This document shows positions 26,121 to 34,123 of a DNA stretch of 47,462 bases, one piece after another (position 1 is the stretch's first letter; every line of letters starts with the position of its first letter). A model generated the notes under the pieces. That model saw only the letters and a program-made list of their open reading frames with translations. It did no database searches and was not told the DNA's origin. The position numbers and the translations under genes were made by a program. This DNA is from Bryobacteraceae bacterium (lineage in GTDB: Bacteria; Acidobacteriota; Terriglobia; Bryobacterales; Bryobacteraceae): the NCBI GenBank assembly GCA_014860455.1, contig JACZJQ010000131.1:1-47462 (forward strand), given 5' to 3'.

Positions 26121-28583
26121 ATGGTGATATTCTGCGTACCTATGAAGCTACTGATTGCGACTCTGGCCGCGGCAGGACTGATGGCTCAAACGCCGCACAA
26201 CCTGCCGGAGGGCGGATTCGCCCTGCCCAACGGTTGGAAGATCACGCCGGTGGGCAAATCGATTCCTACCGAGGACCTCATCCTCAATATTCAACCCTCG
26301 CCGGACGGGCGGGTGGTGATTGCACAGCATGGCGGATTCAACCCGCACGGTCTGGTTGTCATCGATGCGCGGACTGAGGAGGCGGTTCAACGGATCACGC
26401 TGCCGAACGCCTGGCTGGGATTGGCCTGGTCTTTGGACGGCAAGCGGCTGTTTGTTTCCGGTGGCAATTCGAACCATGCCAGGAACACCTCCGGGCCGGC
26501 TCCGGTTTGGGTTTTCGATTACCAGAATGGCCGTTTGAGCGATAAGCCCGTGGCCCAATGGCGGGACTCGATCCCAACCCAACAGATCTATTGGACGGGC
26601 CTCGCCCATCACCCGAAAAAGGCCCTGCTCTACGCCGGCAACAGGGGCAAGGACCCGCTGGCCGGCGAGGTCGCTGTGTTCGATACCACCAGCGGCAAAG
26701 TGGTCCACCGCATCCCGGTCGGGGTGAGCCCTTATGACCTGCTGTTCAGCCCTTCGGGCGACCTGCTCTATGTCAGCAACTGGTCCAGCCGCTCCATCTC
26801 GGTGATCGACACCGAAGCCGGCAAAGTGATCGCGGAGATCCCCGTCGGCATCAACCCCAACGACATGGAACTGACCGCCGACGGCCGGCTTTTCGTCTCC
26901 AACGGCAATGAGAATACGGTCACGGTGGTGGATACCAGGCTCAGGCGTGCGGTGGAGACGATCAATGTCGCATTGACGGCGCGCGCTCCTGAAGGGTCGA
27001 CGCCCAACGGGCTGGCGCTGGACAAGGCCCATGGGATGCTGTTTGTCGCCAACGCCGACAACAACTGCGTGGCAGCAGTGAATGTGACCAAGCCCGGATC
27101 GAGCCAGGTGCTGGGCTTCATTCCATCTGGATGGTATCCGTCGGCGCTGCATGTCACCGCGTCGGCCAAGCTCTATATAGGCAACTCGAAGGGCCTTTCT
27201 GCGCACGCCAATCCGGGCGGGCCGAACAGCCCGATGACCACGGGCAGAGCGAATTCGCAGACCATTAAGCACATTCAAAAGGGTTCCGTGGGCATAGTGA
27301 ACGTGGCCAACCTGCGGGGCGAGATCAAGACGTGGACCAAACGGGTCTATGACAACGTCCCGTACAAAGACGAGCAGCTTGTGAGAGCGAAGCCGCCAAA
27401 GTCGCCCTCGATCGTGCCCAGCGAGGTGTCGGCCGGCAGCCCGATCAAGCATGTCATCTACATCATCAAGGAGAACCGGACCTACGATCAGGTCTTCGGC
27501 GACATCAAGAAGGGCAACGGCGATCCGAGCCTGACGCTGTTCGGCGAGGAGGTGACGCCGAACCACCATGCGATCGCCAATCAGTGGGTGCTGCTCGATA
27601 ACCTCTACTGCGACGGCGAAGTGTCGGTGGACGGGCATTCGTGGTCGAATTCGGCTTACGCCACCGACTACAACGAGAAGATGTGGCCGCCGCAGTACGG
27701 CGGGCACAGCCAGTCGATGCGGGCGGCGGCGTATGTGCCGGCGTCAGGGCATCTGTGGGACCTGGCGGCGCGCAAGGGGCTGACCTACCGTAGCTATGGC
27801 GAGTACGCCACGCGGTCTTCCGACGGCACGACGATGGACGCATCGCCGGGCGTCGGCGGGCTTGTTGGGCACGTCGCGCCGAAGTATAAGCTGCCAGGGA
27901 TGAGGGACACGGACAACGTGCGGGAGTTCATTCGCGAGTTCGACGAGTATGAGAAGGGCTTCGACTCGCCGGACCCGAACAAGCGCTTGCCGAACTTCAT
28001 CGTGATGAGTATGCCTGAAGACCATACGTCCGGCACCAGGCCGGGGTCGTTCACTCCGAAGGCGATGGTGGCGAATGCGGACCATGCCGTGGGGATGCTG
28101 GTCGAGCGAGTGACGAAATCGAAGTACTGGCCCGAGATAGCGATCTTCATCATCGAGGACGACGCGCAGGACGGGCCGGATCATGTGGATGCACGAAGGA
28201 CGGTGGGATTGATCGTCTCGCCCTACACGAAGCGCGGGGAGGTGGATTCGAATCTCTACACGACATCATCGATGCTGCGAACAATGGAACTGCTGCTCGG
28301 TTTGCCGCCGATGACGCAGTACGACGCGGCAGCGCCGCCCATGTACGACTGTTTCCAGACAACGGCAAATCTGGGTGGCTACACGGCACTCCCGCCGCGC
28401 ATCGACGTCAACGCCAGGAACACGGCGCTGGCCTGGGGCGCCAAGGAGAGCATGGAGATGAATCTGGATGAGATTGACCAAGCGCCAATGTACGCGCTGA
28501 ACGAGATCATCTGGAAAAGTGTAAAGGGGTCCGATTCGCCCATGCCCGCTCCGGTCCACCGGTTTTGGTTTCAGAAACGTTAG
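26121..28583 (+). CDS. Secreted YncE-like beta-propeller fused to alkaline-phosphatase-superfamily phosphoesterase
   Basis: 820 residues from the ATG at 26121 (AAGG 9 bases upstream); the ATG at 26142 gives a cleaner signal peptide (MKLLIATLAAAGLMAQ). The N-terminal half (about 30-390) is a YVTN/YncE-type propeller with repeats such as LYVSNWSSRSISVIDTEAGK and LFVSNGNENTVTVVDTRLRR. The C-terminal half (about 435-800) is a phosphoesterase of the AcpA/phospholipase-C type: IKHVIYIIKENRTYDQVFGD, CDGEVSVDGHSWSNSAYATD and IAIFIIEDDAQDGPDHVDAR supply candidate metal ligands. The substrate is unknown. The gene is monocistronic and flanked by shared intergenic repeats. Confidence 0.88.
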   Translation: MVIFCVPMKLLIATLAAAGLMAQTPHNLPEGGFALPNGWKITPVGKSIPTEDLILNIQPSPDGRVVIAQHGGFNPHGLVVIDARTEEAVQRITLPNAWLGLAWSLDGKRLFVSGGNSNHARNTSGPAPVWVFDYQNGRLSDKPVAQWRDSIPTQQIYWTGLAHHPKKALLYAGNRGKDPLAGEVAVFDTTSGKVVHRIPVGVSPYDLLFSPSGDLLYVSNWSSRSISVIDTEAGKVIAEIPVGINPNDMELTADGRLFVSNGNENTVTVVDTRLRRAVETINVALTARAPEGSTPNGLALDKAHGMLFVANADNNCVAAVNVTKPGSSQVLGFIPSGWYPSALHVTASAKLYIGNSKGLSAHANPGGPNSPMTTGRANSQTIKHIQKGSVGIVNVANLRGEIKTWTKRVYDNVPYKDEQLVRAKPPKSPSIVPSEVSAGSPIKHVIYIIKENRTYDQVFGDIKKGNGDPSLTLFGEEVTPNHHAIANQWVLLDNLYCDGEVSVDGHSWSNSAYATDYNEKMWPPQYGGHSQSMRAAAYVPASGHLWDLAARKGLTYRSYGEYATRSSDGTTMDASPGVGGLVGHVAPKYKLPGMRDTDNVREFIREFDEYEKGFDSPDPNKRLPNFIVMSMPEDHTSGTRPGSFTPKAMVANADHAVGMLVERVTKSKYWPEIAIFIIEDDAQDGPDHVDARRTVGLIVSPYTKRGEVDSNLYTTSSMLRTMELLLGLPPMTQYDAAAPPMYDCFQTTANLGGYTALPPRIDVNARNTALAWGAKESMEMNLDEIDQAPMYALNEIIWKSVKGSDSPMPAPVHRFWFQKR

Positions 28584-28986
28584 AACGAGCTTTGCTACAG
28601 GGAGGATTTGCCCAACTCCGGTGAGCGGAGAACTGGCGCCGTTGCTCCACATGTCCGGCCTGTCCGTTACTCCCTGGACGCTTCGATGCGCCATGGGAGT
28701 TAAGAAACCTTGAGAGAGTGGTTCGTAAATGTCGCTTTTCGGGGAGCCAACCTCCTAACGTCCTAACTCTGTGCCTGTCGCAAATCTCATCTGCGGCCGG
28801 ATGCGGCCGACCCATGCAGGTCGCAGGCGGCACGCGCGCAGTCCTCGAACTCAGACGCTTCTGGTGGAGTTGTCCGAGCACGGATATTGGCGATCCGCGC
28901 TGGCTACTGTTGGGCAACTCGGCGTCCAATGCCCGGGCTCGGCACACTCCCAGCAAGTGCCCAACATCCACACGGCGTGCGTGAGT
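28584..28986. other. Intergenic region with repeats shared with 25541-26020
   Basis: About 400 bases between the phosphoesterase and a transposase gene. It contains the partner copies 28635-28674 and 28774-28793 of the repeats upstream of the phosphoesterase gene. A weak 5-bp hairpin (CTCCG/CGGAG near 28616-28630) is the only terminator-like element. No coding frame is convincing. Confidence 0.5.
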
Positions 28987-30060
28987 TCAGGCGGCGCGCC
29001 GTTCGTACCGATGGTGGAGCCCGCCGACCTCCGGGATCGCGACCACCGGCCCGAGTTCCGGCGACTCGACGGGTCGTGATTCCGGCGCATCCTTGGCCAG
29101 CGACAGGTGCGTCCTCGACTCGTGATAGTAAGCCACGAACGATTTCATCTGCCGGTACAGCGAGGCTGTGTTGAAGACGATCACGTGATCAAGGCACTCG
29201 CGACGAATCGTGCTGATCACCCGCTCCACGTATGCGCGTTGCCAGGGCGACCGAGGCGCCGACAGCACTGGCTTGATGCCCATCTCCCGGACTTGCTTGT
29301 TGAAGACGTCGCCGAAGATCCGGTCACGATCTCGCAAGAGATACCGCGGTGCGGTTTCCCACGGAAATGCTTCGCGGAGTTGCTGGGCAGTCCACTCCGC
29401 CGTGGGATGGGCAGTGACGTTGAAATGGACGATCCGCCGCCGGTCGTGAGCGAGCACCAGGAAGACATAGAGGACCTGGAAACGAACCGTCGGCACGGTG
29501 AAGAAGTCCACCGACACCATGGTCTTGACGTGGTTCTCCAGAAACATCCGCCAGGTCTGCGACGGCGGCTTACGACGGCGGACCATGTACTTGCCGACGC
29601 TGGTTTCACCGACGTTGATCCCGAGCTTGAGAAGCTCGCCATGGATGCGCGGTGCTCCCCAGAGTGGATTCTCACGGCTCATCCTGCGGATCAGTTCCCG
29701 AATGTCTTTCGGGACCGCCGGCCGTCCAGGCTGCCTGCGCCGGACCTTCCATGTCCAGAACAGCCGGAAGCCCTTCCGGTGCCAGCTAATGACAGTTTCT
29801 GGTTTGACGATGATGAGAACCGATCGCCAGTCGCTCCAGATTCCGCAGAGCCAGACCCAAAGGAGCCGATCGGACGAGTTGAGTTTCGGCCGCTTCACAG
29901 AGCGCTGCAGAACAGCGAGTTGGTGTCGGAGCGCGAGATTCTCCAAGTGCAGTGCGGCTCGGGATTTGAATGTCGCGGACGCCGTGACGCCCAGCGCGCC
30001 GAGCGTGCTCGTGGCCAAATGGAGGAAATAGCGAATGAGGCGCAAGCTCCATGTTCTCAT
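28987..30060 (-). CDS. Integrase-core (DDE) transposase, single ORF
   Basis: A 357-residue protein of the rve-domain transposase type. It has an N-terminal helical region (LHLENLALRHQLAVLQRSVK), a helix-turn-helix-like segment (PKDIRELIRRMSRENPLWGA, then PRIHGEL) and an RNase-H-fold core. The catalytic triad is visible: Asp in MVSVDFFTVPT, Asp in LLRDRDRIFGDVF and Glu in SPWQRAYVERVISTIRREC. I could not define terminal repeats or a target duplication. Its 5' end abuts a truncated peptidase gene on the opposite strand, which suggests that a past insertion or deletion removed the peptidase start. Confidence 0.85.
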   Translation of the reverse strand: MRTWSLRLIRYFLHLATSTLGALGVTASATFKSRAALHLENLALRHQLAVLQRSVKRPKLNSSDRLLWVWLCGIWSDWRSVLIIVKPETVISWHRKGFRLFWTWKVRRRQPGRPAVPKDIRELIRRMSRENPLWGAPRIHGELLKLGINVGETSVGKYMVRRRKPPSQTWRMFLENHVKTMVSVDFFTVPTVRFQVLYVFLVLAHDRRRIVHFNVTAHPTAEWTAQQLREAFPWETAPRYLLRDRDRIFGDVFNKQVREMGIKPVLSAPRSPWQRAYVERVISTIRRECLDHVIVFNTASLYRQMKSFVAYYHESRTHLSLAKDAPESRPVESPELGPVVAIPEVGGLHHRYERRAA

Positions 30061-30064
30061 TCAG

Positions 30065-30346
30065 TTCGAGGTTTGCGATAGGCACAATCCCGTTGAGGCC
30101 CGCAAGCCGAAGCCAGGCTACCACGCCAGGGGCCTCGCGGCGGATCTGGTGCCGCTGGCGGTGCCGTTGCGCGCCTTCTATGAAGTCGTCCGCGCCGAGA
30201 CCCGTATCAAAGGCATCGGCGTGGACCACGCCGCCGGCTACATCCACGTCGACGTGCGGGGAGCGGCGGAACCGGTCTTCTGGGTCTACCGCAACAGCCG
30301 CGCCGTGGTCACGGCGGACCCGTTGCAGGAGGTAGCTTACGGCTGA
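30065..30346 (+). pseudogene. M15-family peptidase, C-terminal fragment
   Basis: About 94 residues carry the metal-binding pattern of M15A/YcbK-like murein peptidases: PVEARKPKPGYHARGLAADL (H-x6-D type) and, further on, GVDHAAGYIHVDVRG (H-x-D). The N-terminal part, including the usual S-G-Y-R segment, is missing, and the fragment starts right beside the transposase gene. No matching N-terminal piece is seen on the far side of the transposase, so this looks like a deletion rather than a clean insertion. Probably not functional. Confidence 0.6.
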
Positions 30347-30476
30347 ACGGATGAAATCCACGAAGCTGGGGGCAGCCAGCCTCGCCACTACATGAATCGT
30401 GGAGATGCAGAATGTATCCCGTTCGTCACTTTTTTGTTGTAGTTAATCGTAAAGACCGGCTATCCTGATCAACGTT

Positions 30477-30677
30477 GTGTCAGTCTACGATCACGTGTCC
30501 GACGAAGACTTGGAGATGCTTCTCCTCGATCTGATCACCGACTGCACTGAGCAGGACCGGATTCGAGTGCACATCAGCATCTGCCACCTGTGTTCCGCAA
30601 AGGCTGACTGGACGCAGAGATATGTCCAGGAGATGGGAGATCAGTTGAGGTCTTTGCATAGCCCAGGTGCGGATTGA
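30477..30677 (+). CDS. Small protein with H-x3-C-x2-C zinc-finger-like motif
   Basis: 66 residues from a GTG at 30477. It contains HISICHLC, matching the H-x3-C-x2-C motif of zinc-binding anti-sigma (ZAS/zf-HC2) domains, preceded by an acidic helix (DEDLEMLLLDLITDC). A loose promoter (TTGTAG, 18 bases, TATCCT) lies just upstream. No sigma factor is adjacent and there is no transmembrane tail. It lies between the peptidase remnant and the hydrogenase operon, on the opposite strand to the latter. It may be a genuine small regulator or a chance frame. Confidence 0.45.
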   Translation: MSVYDHVSDEDLEMLLLDLITDCTEQDRIRVHISICHLCSAKADWTQRYVQEMGDQLRSLHSPGAD

Positions 30678-30785
30678 GCGATGGTCTGAACCTTGGGTTG
30701 AAGTGTTCGAATACCGTGCACCCGCGCTCTGCGAGGAGCGTGCTCTCAGTCCGTTGATGCGGTTGCCCTCGCTCGGCTTTTAGGC

Positions 30786-31337
30786 TCACACATCTGGGGC
30801 AAACAGCCTGCGACGCTCGGCGAACTCCGCGCCACCGTCGTCGGGCGGGCCTGGGCGGGCGGCCAGGCATTCGTGGATCTGGAGGGCCAGCGGTTCAATG
30901 GCGGCGGCAACTTGAGGCGTCATCTGATCCGATAAGGTGCACGTGTCGCCGCCTTCGATCGCCCAGATGGCAAGCTCCCCAGGCATTGAGATCCCGAGGT
31001 GGGATGCCAAGTCGCAGGCCTGCGCCAGGCTGAGTTCGTGCGCGTTGAATAGCCTGGCGCTGCCCGCCAGGCCGTCGAGATCGAGCCTCCGAATGCGTCC
31101 AGCGACGGGATCCGGTAGGGACAGGCAGTCGACGAGAATCGCTCTCGAATAGCAGTTGAGCAGATCGATCAACTCAAAGCCGCCCCTGGTGCTGACCAGG
31201 ACGTCGACACCCGGCACCGGCCTCTGTTCCAACAACCGGGCCACGGCGGATGCGACCGCGAGGCCGGCGCGGTCGTCCGAGACGACAGGATTGCCCAGTC
31301 CGACGACGACGACGCGCCCTGTTTGCGGCGGGCTCAT
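30786..31337 (-). CDS. [NiFe]-hydrogenase maturation protease (HycI/HoxW family)
   Basis: 183 residues from the ATG at 31337. This endopeptidase trims the C-terminal tail of the hydrogenase large subunit once nickel is inserted. Family features: VVVGLGNPVVSDDRAGLAVA (G-x-G-N-x4-D-D), Asp in AILVDCLSLP and His in NAHELSLAQACDL, which together bind nickel. It is the last gene of the hydrogenase operon and overlaps the upstream gene by four bases. The large subunit at 34120-35634 has a cleavable tail after DPCFGCATH, so substrate and protease are in one operon. The frame extends further upstream, but that part lies inside the neighbouring gene. Confidence 0.88.
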   Translation of the reverse strand: MSPPQTGRVVVVGLGNPVVSDDRAGLAVASAVARLLEQRPVPGVDVLVSTRGGFELIDLLNCYSRAILVDCLSLPDPVAGRIRRLDLDGLAGSARLFNAHELSLAQACDLASHLGISMPGELAIWAIEGGDTCTLSDQMTPQVAAAIEPLALQIHECLAARPGPPDDGGAEFAERRRLFAPDV

Positions 31338-32500
31338 GCGGCGGGTGCGGGGCTGGCCGAGCCGGATCGGATCACCTCGGCTCCGCGCGCCCGTCGCTGG
31401 ACAGCCACGAGATACAGCGCGAGCGGCCTGTAGAGTAGGTGTGACCACTTCCCGAACGGGACCTCGACCACCAGCATCGGCACGGCGATCATCAGATGCG
31501 CCGTATAAAGAATGTAGGTGGCCATCGGCAGATCGAGCAGCCTTGCCAGATGCAGCGCGAAGCCCGACAGGCTCGTCAGGAACAGAAGGAGCGGAAACAG
31601 CCAGTCTGCCAGATCGCTGTGCTTGTGGATCTGATCCACTTTTTTCATCCGGTCCCTTATGATCCACAACGTGGCGCCCAGCAGGACGACCGTGGAGTAA
31701 TAGCCCAAAAGGCTGGTCCAGTGGAACGAAGCGTCCTCGACCTGGAACCAGTAAAGGAAGACGACGACAAGAGCGAACATCGTCCCATAGCCAGTCACCA
31801 GCAGGAGATGGCGGAGCCAGTGTTTGGTCGAGTCTGTCCCGCATTCGCGCCAGCGCTTCTGCGTCAGCCCCTGCATGACAAACTCCCTAGCCTCGATCAC
31901 GAACGCCCCCATCGGCGCGCTCGGGCCGTGTCTTCTCACGAAGACAAACATTCGCGCGGCATTGCTCAGCAGAAGCAGCGCAAGTAGCGACGCCAGCGTC
32001 AGGTCGCCCCAGTGCACCAGCTCTTTTGGAGCGAACTTCGAGATGTCCACCGTCTGCCGCGCCTCCGGATGAGCCGCCAGAAGCTGGAAACCGAAATTGG
32101 ACGGCGCGGTGAACAGCGCCAGCACCACGAGCCCGATGATGCCGAGCATCAGCAGTTCGGTCCATTCATTGCGATACATCAGACGGCTCAGGCCGGTCCA
32201 ATCGTACATACTGATGAGCCAGCGGCGGCTGGCCATCATGAGTTTGCCGGGCTGGGCTTCGCGGGGGCAGGTGTCGGAGCAGTCGCCGCAGTAGTAGCAA
32301 AGCCAGGGGTCGAGGCTGCCCAGCATCTTCTCGCGAAGGCCCATCTGGATGTAGCGGATGTAGCGCCGCGGGAAGACTGAATCCTGGTTGGTGAGCGAAC
32401 AGGCGGCCGTGCAGTTGCCGCAATTGAAGCATTTCACTGCCGTGTCCCCGCCGTAGAGGCTGAACTCGGCGGTCACGCCGGGATCAACGCGCAGGCTCAT
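31334..32500 (-). CDS. HdrC/membrane-cytochrome fusion, QmoC-like quinone-interacting subunit
   Basis: 388 residues from the ATG at 32500 (a GTG at 32503 is also possible; GGAGG precedes). The N-terminal ferredoxin part has two 4Fe-4S motifs (CFNCGNCTAAC about 25-35, CYYCGDCSDTC about 68-78), as in HdrC. It is followed by about six membrane helices with candidate heme histidines (HWLRHLLLV, FALHLARLL, YTAHLMIAV). This HdrC-HdrE-type fusion is how QmoC links Qmo to menaquinone. Here it would pass electrons between the soluble Hdr-like/hydrogenase subunits and the quinone pool. The gene overlaps the winged-helix gene upstream and the protease gene downstream. Confidence 0.85.
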   Translation of the reverse strand: MSLRVDPGVTAEFSLYGGDTAVKCFNCGNCTAACSLTNQDSVFPRRYIRYIQMGLREKMLGSLDPWLCYYCGDCSDTCPREAQPGKLMMASRRWLISMYDWTGLSRLMYRNEWTELLMLGIIGLVVLALFTAPSNFGFQLLAAHPEARQTVDISKFAPKELVHWGDLTLASLLALLLLSNAARMFVFVRRHGPSAPMGAFVIEAREFVMQGLTQKRWRECGTDSTKHWLRHLLLVTGYGTMFALVVVFLYWFQVEDASFHWTSLLGYYSTVVLLGATLWIIRDRMKKVDQIHKHSDLADWLFPLLLFLTSLSGFALHLARLLDLPMATYILYTAHLMIAVPMLVVEVPFGKWSHLLYRPLALYLVAVQRRARGAEVIRSGSASPAPAA

Positions 32501-32790
32501 CACGCCTCCTCTCTGAGCTGATAGAGATAATAATCGCCCGACTGGCCCGCTTCGGCGATCTTGCCGTACCGCTTCATCGCCATGACGTGCCAGATGACGT
32601 CTGGGCTGGGCAGATGTGCGGCAGCCGAGATCTGTGGGATTGTCATGGGGCCTTGCTTCAACGCATCGCTGATCGCCTTGAGCGTCTGGCGCTGGGCTTT
32701 CGCCCAGGCCTTCTTCTCCTCCGATAACCCACCCATGCGCTCCCGGAAAACCTTCAGGTCAGCCCGCCAGTCCCTTGTTGATACGCTCAT
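32500..32790 (-). CDS. Small winged-helix-like protein inside the hydrogenase operon
   Basis: 96 residues. The C-terminal two thirds look like a winged helix: TLKAISDALKQGPMTIPQIS, then AAHLPSPDVIWHVMAMKRYG, then a hairpin (KIAEAGQSGDYYLYQL). The N-terminal third is charged and helical. It overlaps the membrane-subunit gene by one base and starts 25 bases after the HdrA-like stop, so it is made with the complex. It could be an autoregulator of the operon or a structural subunit. Similar small proteins occur in Hdr-type clusters, but I cannot assign a name. Confidence 0.7.
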   Translation of the reverse strand: MSVSTRDWRADLKVFRERMGGLSEEKKAWAKAQRQTLKAISDALKQGPMTIPQISAAAHLPSPDVIWHVMAMKRYGKIAEAGQSGDYYLYQLREEA

Positions 32791-32815
32791 CCCTAGTCAC
32801 CTCCATCCCGCCGGA

Positions 32816-34123
32816 CTATGCCGGCACGGCCTCATGGGACCGCGTGCGGTCCAGATACATCGCCGCTTCCATGGCCGCCGCGCCCGCCTCAACGATCGCA
32901 TCCGGAATATCCTTCGGCCCCGTCGCCACGCCGGCCACGAAGATGCCGTCCACCGAACTGTTGGCCGGCCGCGTCGCCATCTCGGGAATCGTGATAAATC
33001 CGTCCTCGTCGATTTCGATCGGAAGCGCGCCGCCGGGCCGCCAACCAGGCATTGTCCCAAGACTCAGCACGACCAGGTCGTGGCGGATGTCGGCGACCCG
33101 GCCGCCTTCGTCGATCAACTCGACGCGCAGGTTCAGGTCCTGATTCTCGACTTCGCTGATCCGCGCCACCTTCGCCTTCACCACCTTGACGCCCTCGGCC
33201 ACCGCGCGCCGGTAGAACTGCTCATAGCCCTTTCCGAAGGCGCGGATGTCCATGTGGTAAATCGTCACCTCTGCGTCATGCAGTTGGTGGCGGATCATGA
33301 TCGCCTGCTTTAGGGCATACATGCAGCAGACCCGTGAACAGTACGGAACCCCGATCGATTTATCGCGGCTGCCCGCGCACTGTACGTAGGCGATCGAATG
33401 CGGAATCTTGCCGTCCGACGGACGTAGGATATGGCCATAGGGTCCGTTGGACGACTGCACGCGCTCCATCGCCAGCGGATTCATCACATTCGGATACTCG
33501 TGCCCCCCATACTCTTTCTTGGCGTCCATCGCCGAAAGCTTCAGGCCCGTCGCGACGATGATGGCCCCCGCCGTCACCTCGATCTCCTCTGCCTGCTGCG
33601 TGAAGTCGATGCAGTTGGTGGGGCAGACCCGCGCACAGTTGCCGTCGAACATACAGGAATCCGGATCGAGCACCGGCACTTGCGGGATCGCATTGCCATG
33701 CGGGATGTAGATGGCCGGACGCGCGCCCAGCCCGCAATCAAAATCGTGCCCCGTGTAGTAGTTGCATGCCAGTTCGCACTTGCTGCAGCCGATGCAGTCC
33801 TCCTCAACCACATACCTGGGTTTCTTTCGCAGTTTGACGGCAAACCCCTGATCCTGCTTTCTGGCCGCGATTAGTTCGGTGTAGGTTAGCAGTTTGATCC
33901 GCTCGCTATGCGCAGCTTCGGCCATCCTCGGCGTACAGATGCAACTGCTGCAATCGAGCGTCGGGAAGACCTTGTTCAGACCTACCATCACGCCGCCGAT
34001 CGACGGCTCTCGATCCACCAGCAGCACCTCGAATCCCTGCCCGGCAAGGTCCAGGGCCGCCTGCATGCCTGCGATGCCCGCCCCGAGCACCAGTCCATCG
34101 TAGTAGCTCTTGATCTTGGTCAT
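32816..34123 (-). CDS. HdrA-like FAD/iron-sulfur protein (QmoA-like)
   Basis: 435 residues from the ATG at 34123, which overlaps the large-subunit stop (ATGA). It has a FAD-binding Rossmann motif (GLVLGAGIAGMQAALDLAGQ), the HdrA hallmark TLDCSSCICTPRM, and a ferredoxin-like insert with CIGCSKCELAC and CMFDGNCARVCPTNC. A second nucleotide motif lies near SVDGIFVAGVATGPKDIPDA. It lacks the N-terminal and C-terminal ferredoxin extensions of full-length HdrA. Size and layout match QmoA. With the larger HdrA-like protein at 37144 it probably forms the flavin core between the hydrogenase and the membrane subunit. Confidence 0.88.
   Translation of the reverse strand: MTKIKSYYDGLVLGAGIAGMQAALDLAGQGFEVLLVDREPSIGGVMVGLNKVFPTLDCSSCICTPRMAEAAHSERIKLLTYTELIAARKQDQGFAVKLRKKPRYVVEEDCIGCSKCELACNYYTGHDFDCGLGARPAIYIPHGNAIPQVPVLDPDSCMFDGNCARVCPTNCIDFTQQAEEIEVTAGAIIVATGLKLSAMDAKKEYGGHEYPNVMNPLAMERVQSSNGPYGHILRPSDGKIPHSIAYVQCAGSRDKSIGVPYCSRVCCMYALKQAIMIRHQLHDAEVTIYHMDIRAFGKGYEQFYRRAVAEGVKVVKAKVARISEVENQDLNLRVELIDEGGRVADIRHDLVVLSLGTMPGWRPGGALPIEIDEDGFITIPEMATRPANSSVDGIFVAGVATGPKDIPDAIVEAGAAAMEAAMYLDRTRSHEAVPA

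Noticed and set aside
26148-27707. 519-residue minus-strand frame opposite the phosphoesterase gene
   Set aside because: Composition typical of antisense of a GC-rich gene; the plus strand encodes a clear propeller/phosphoesterase.
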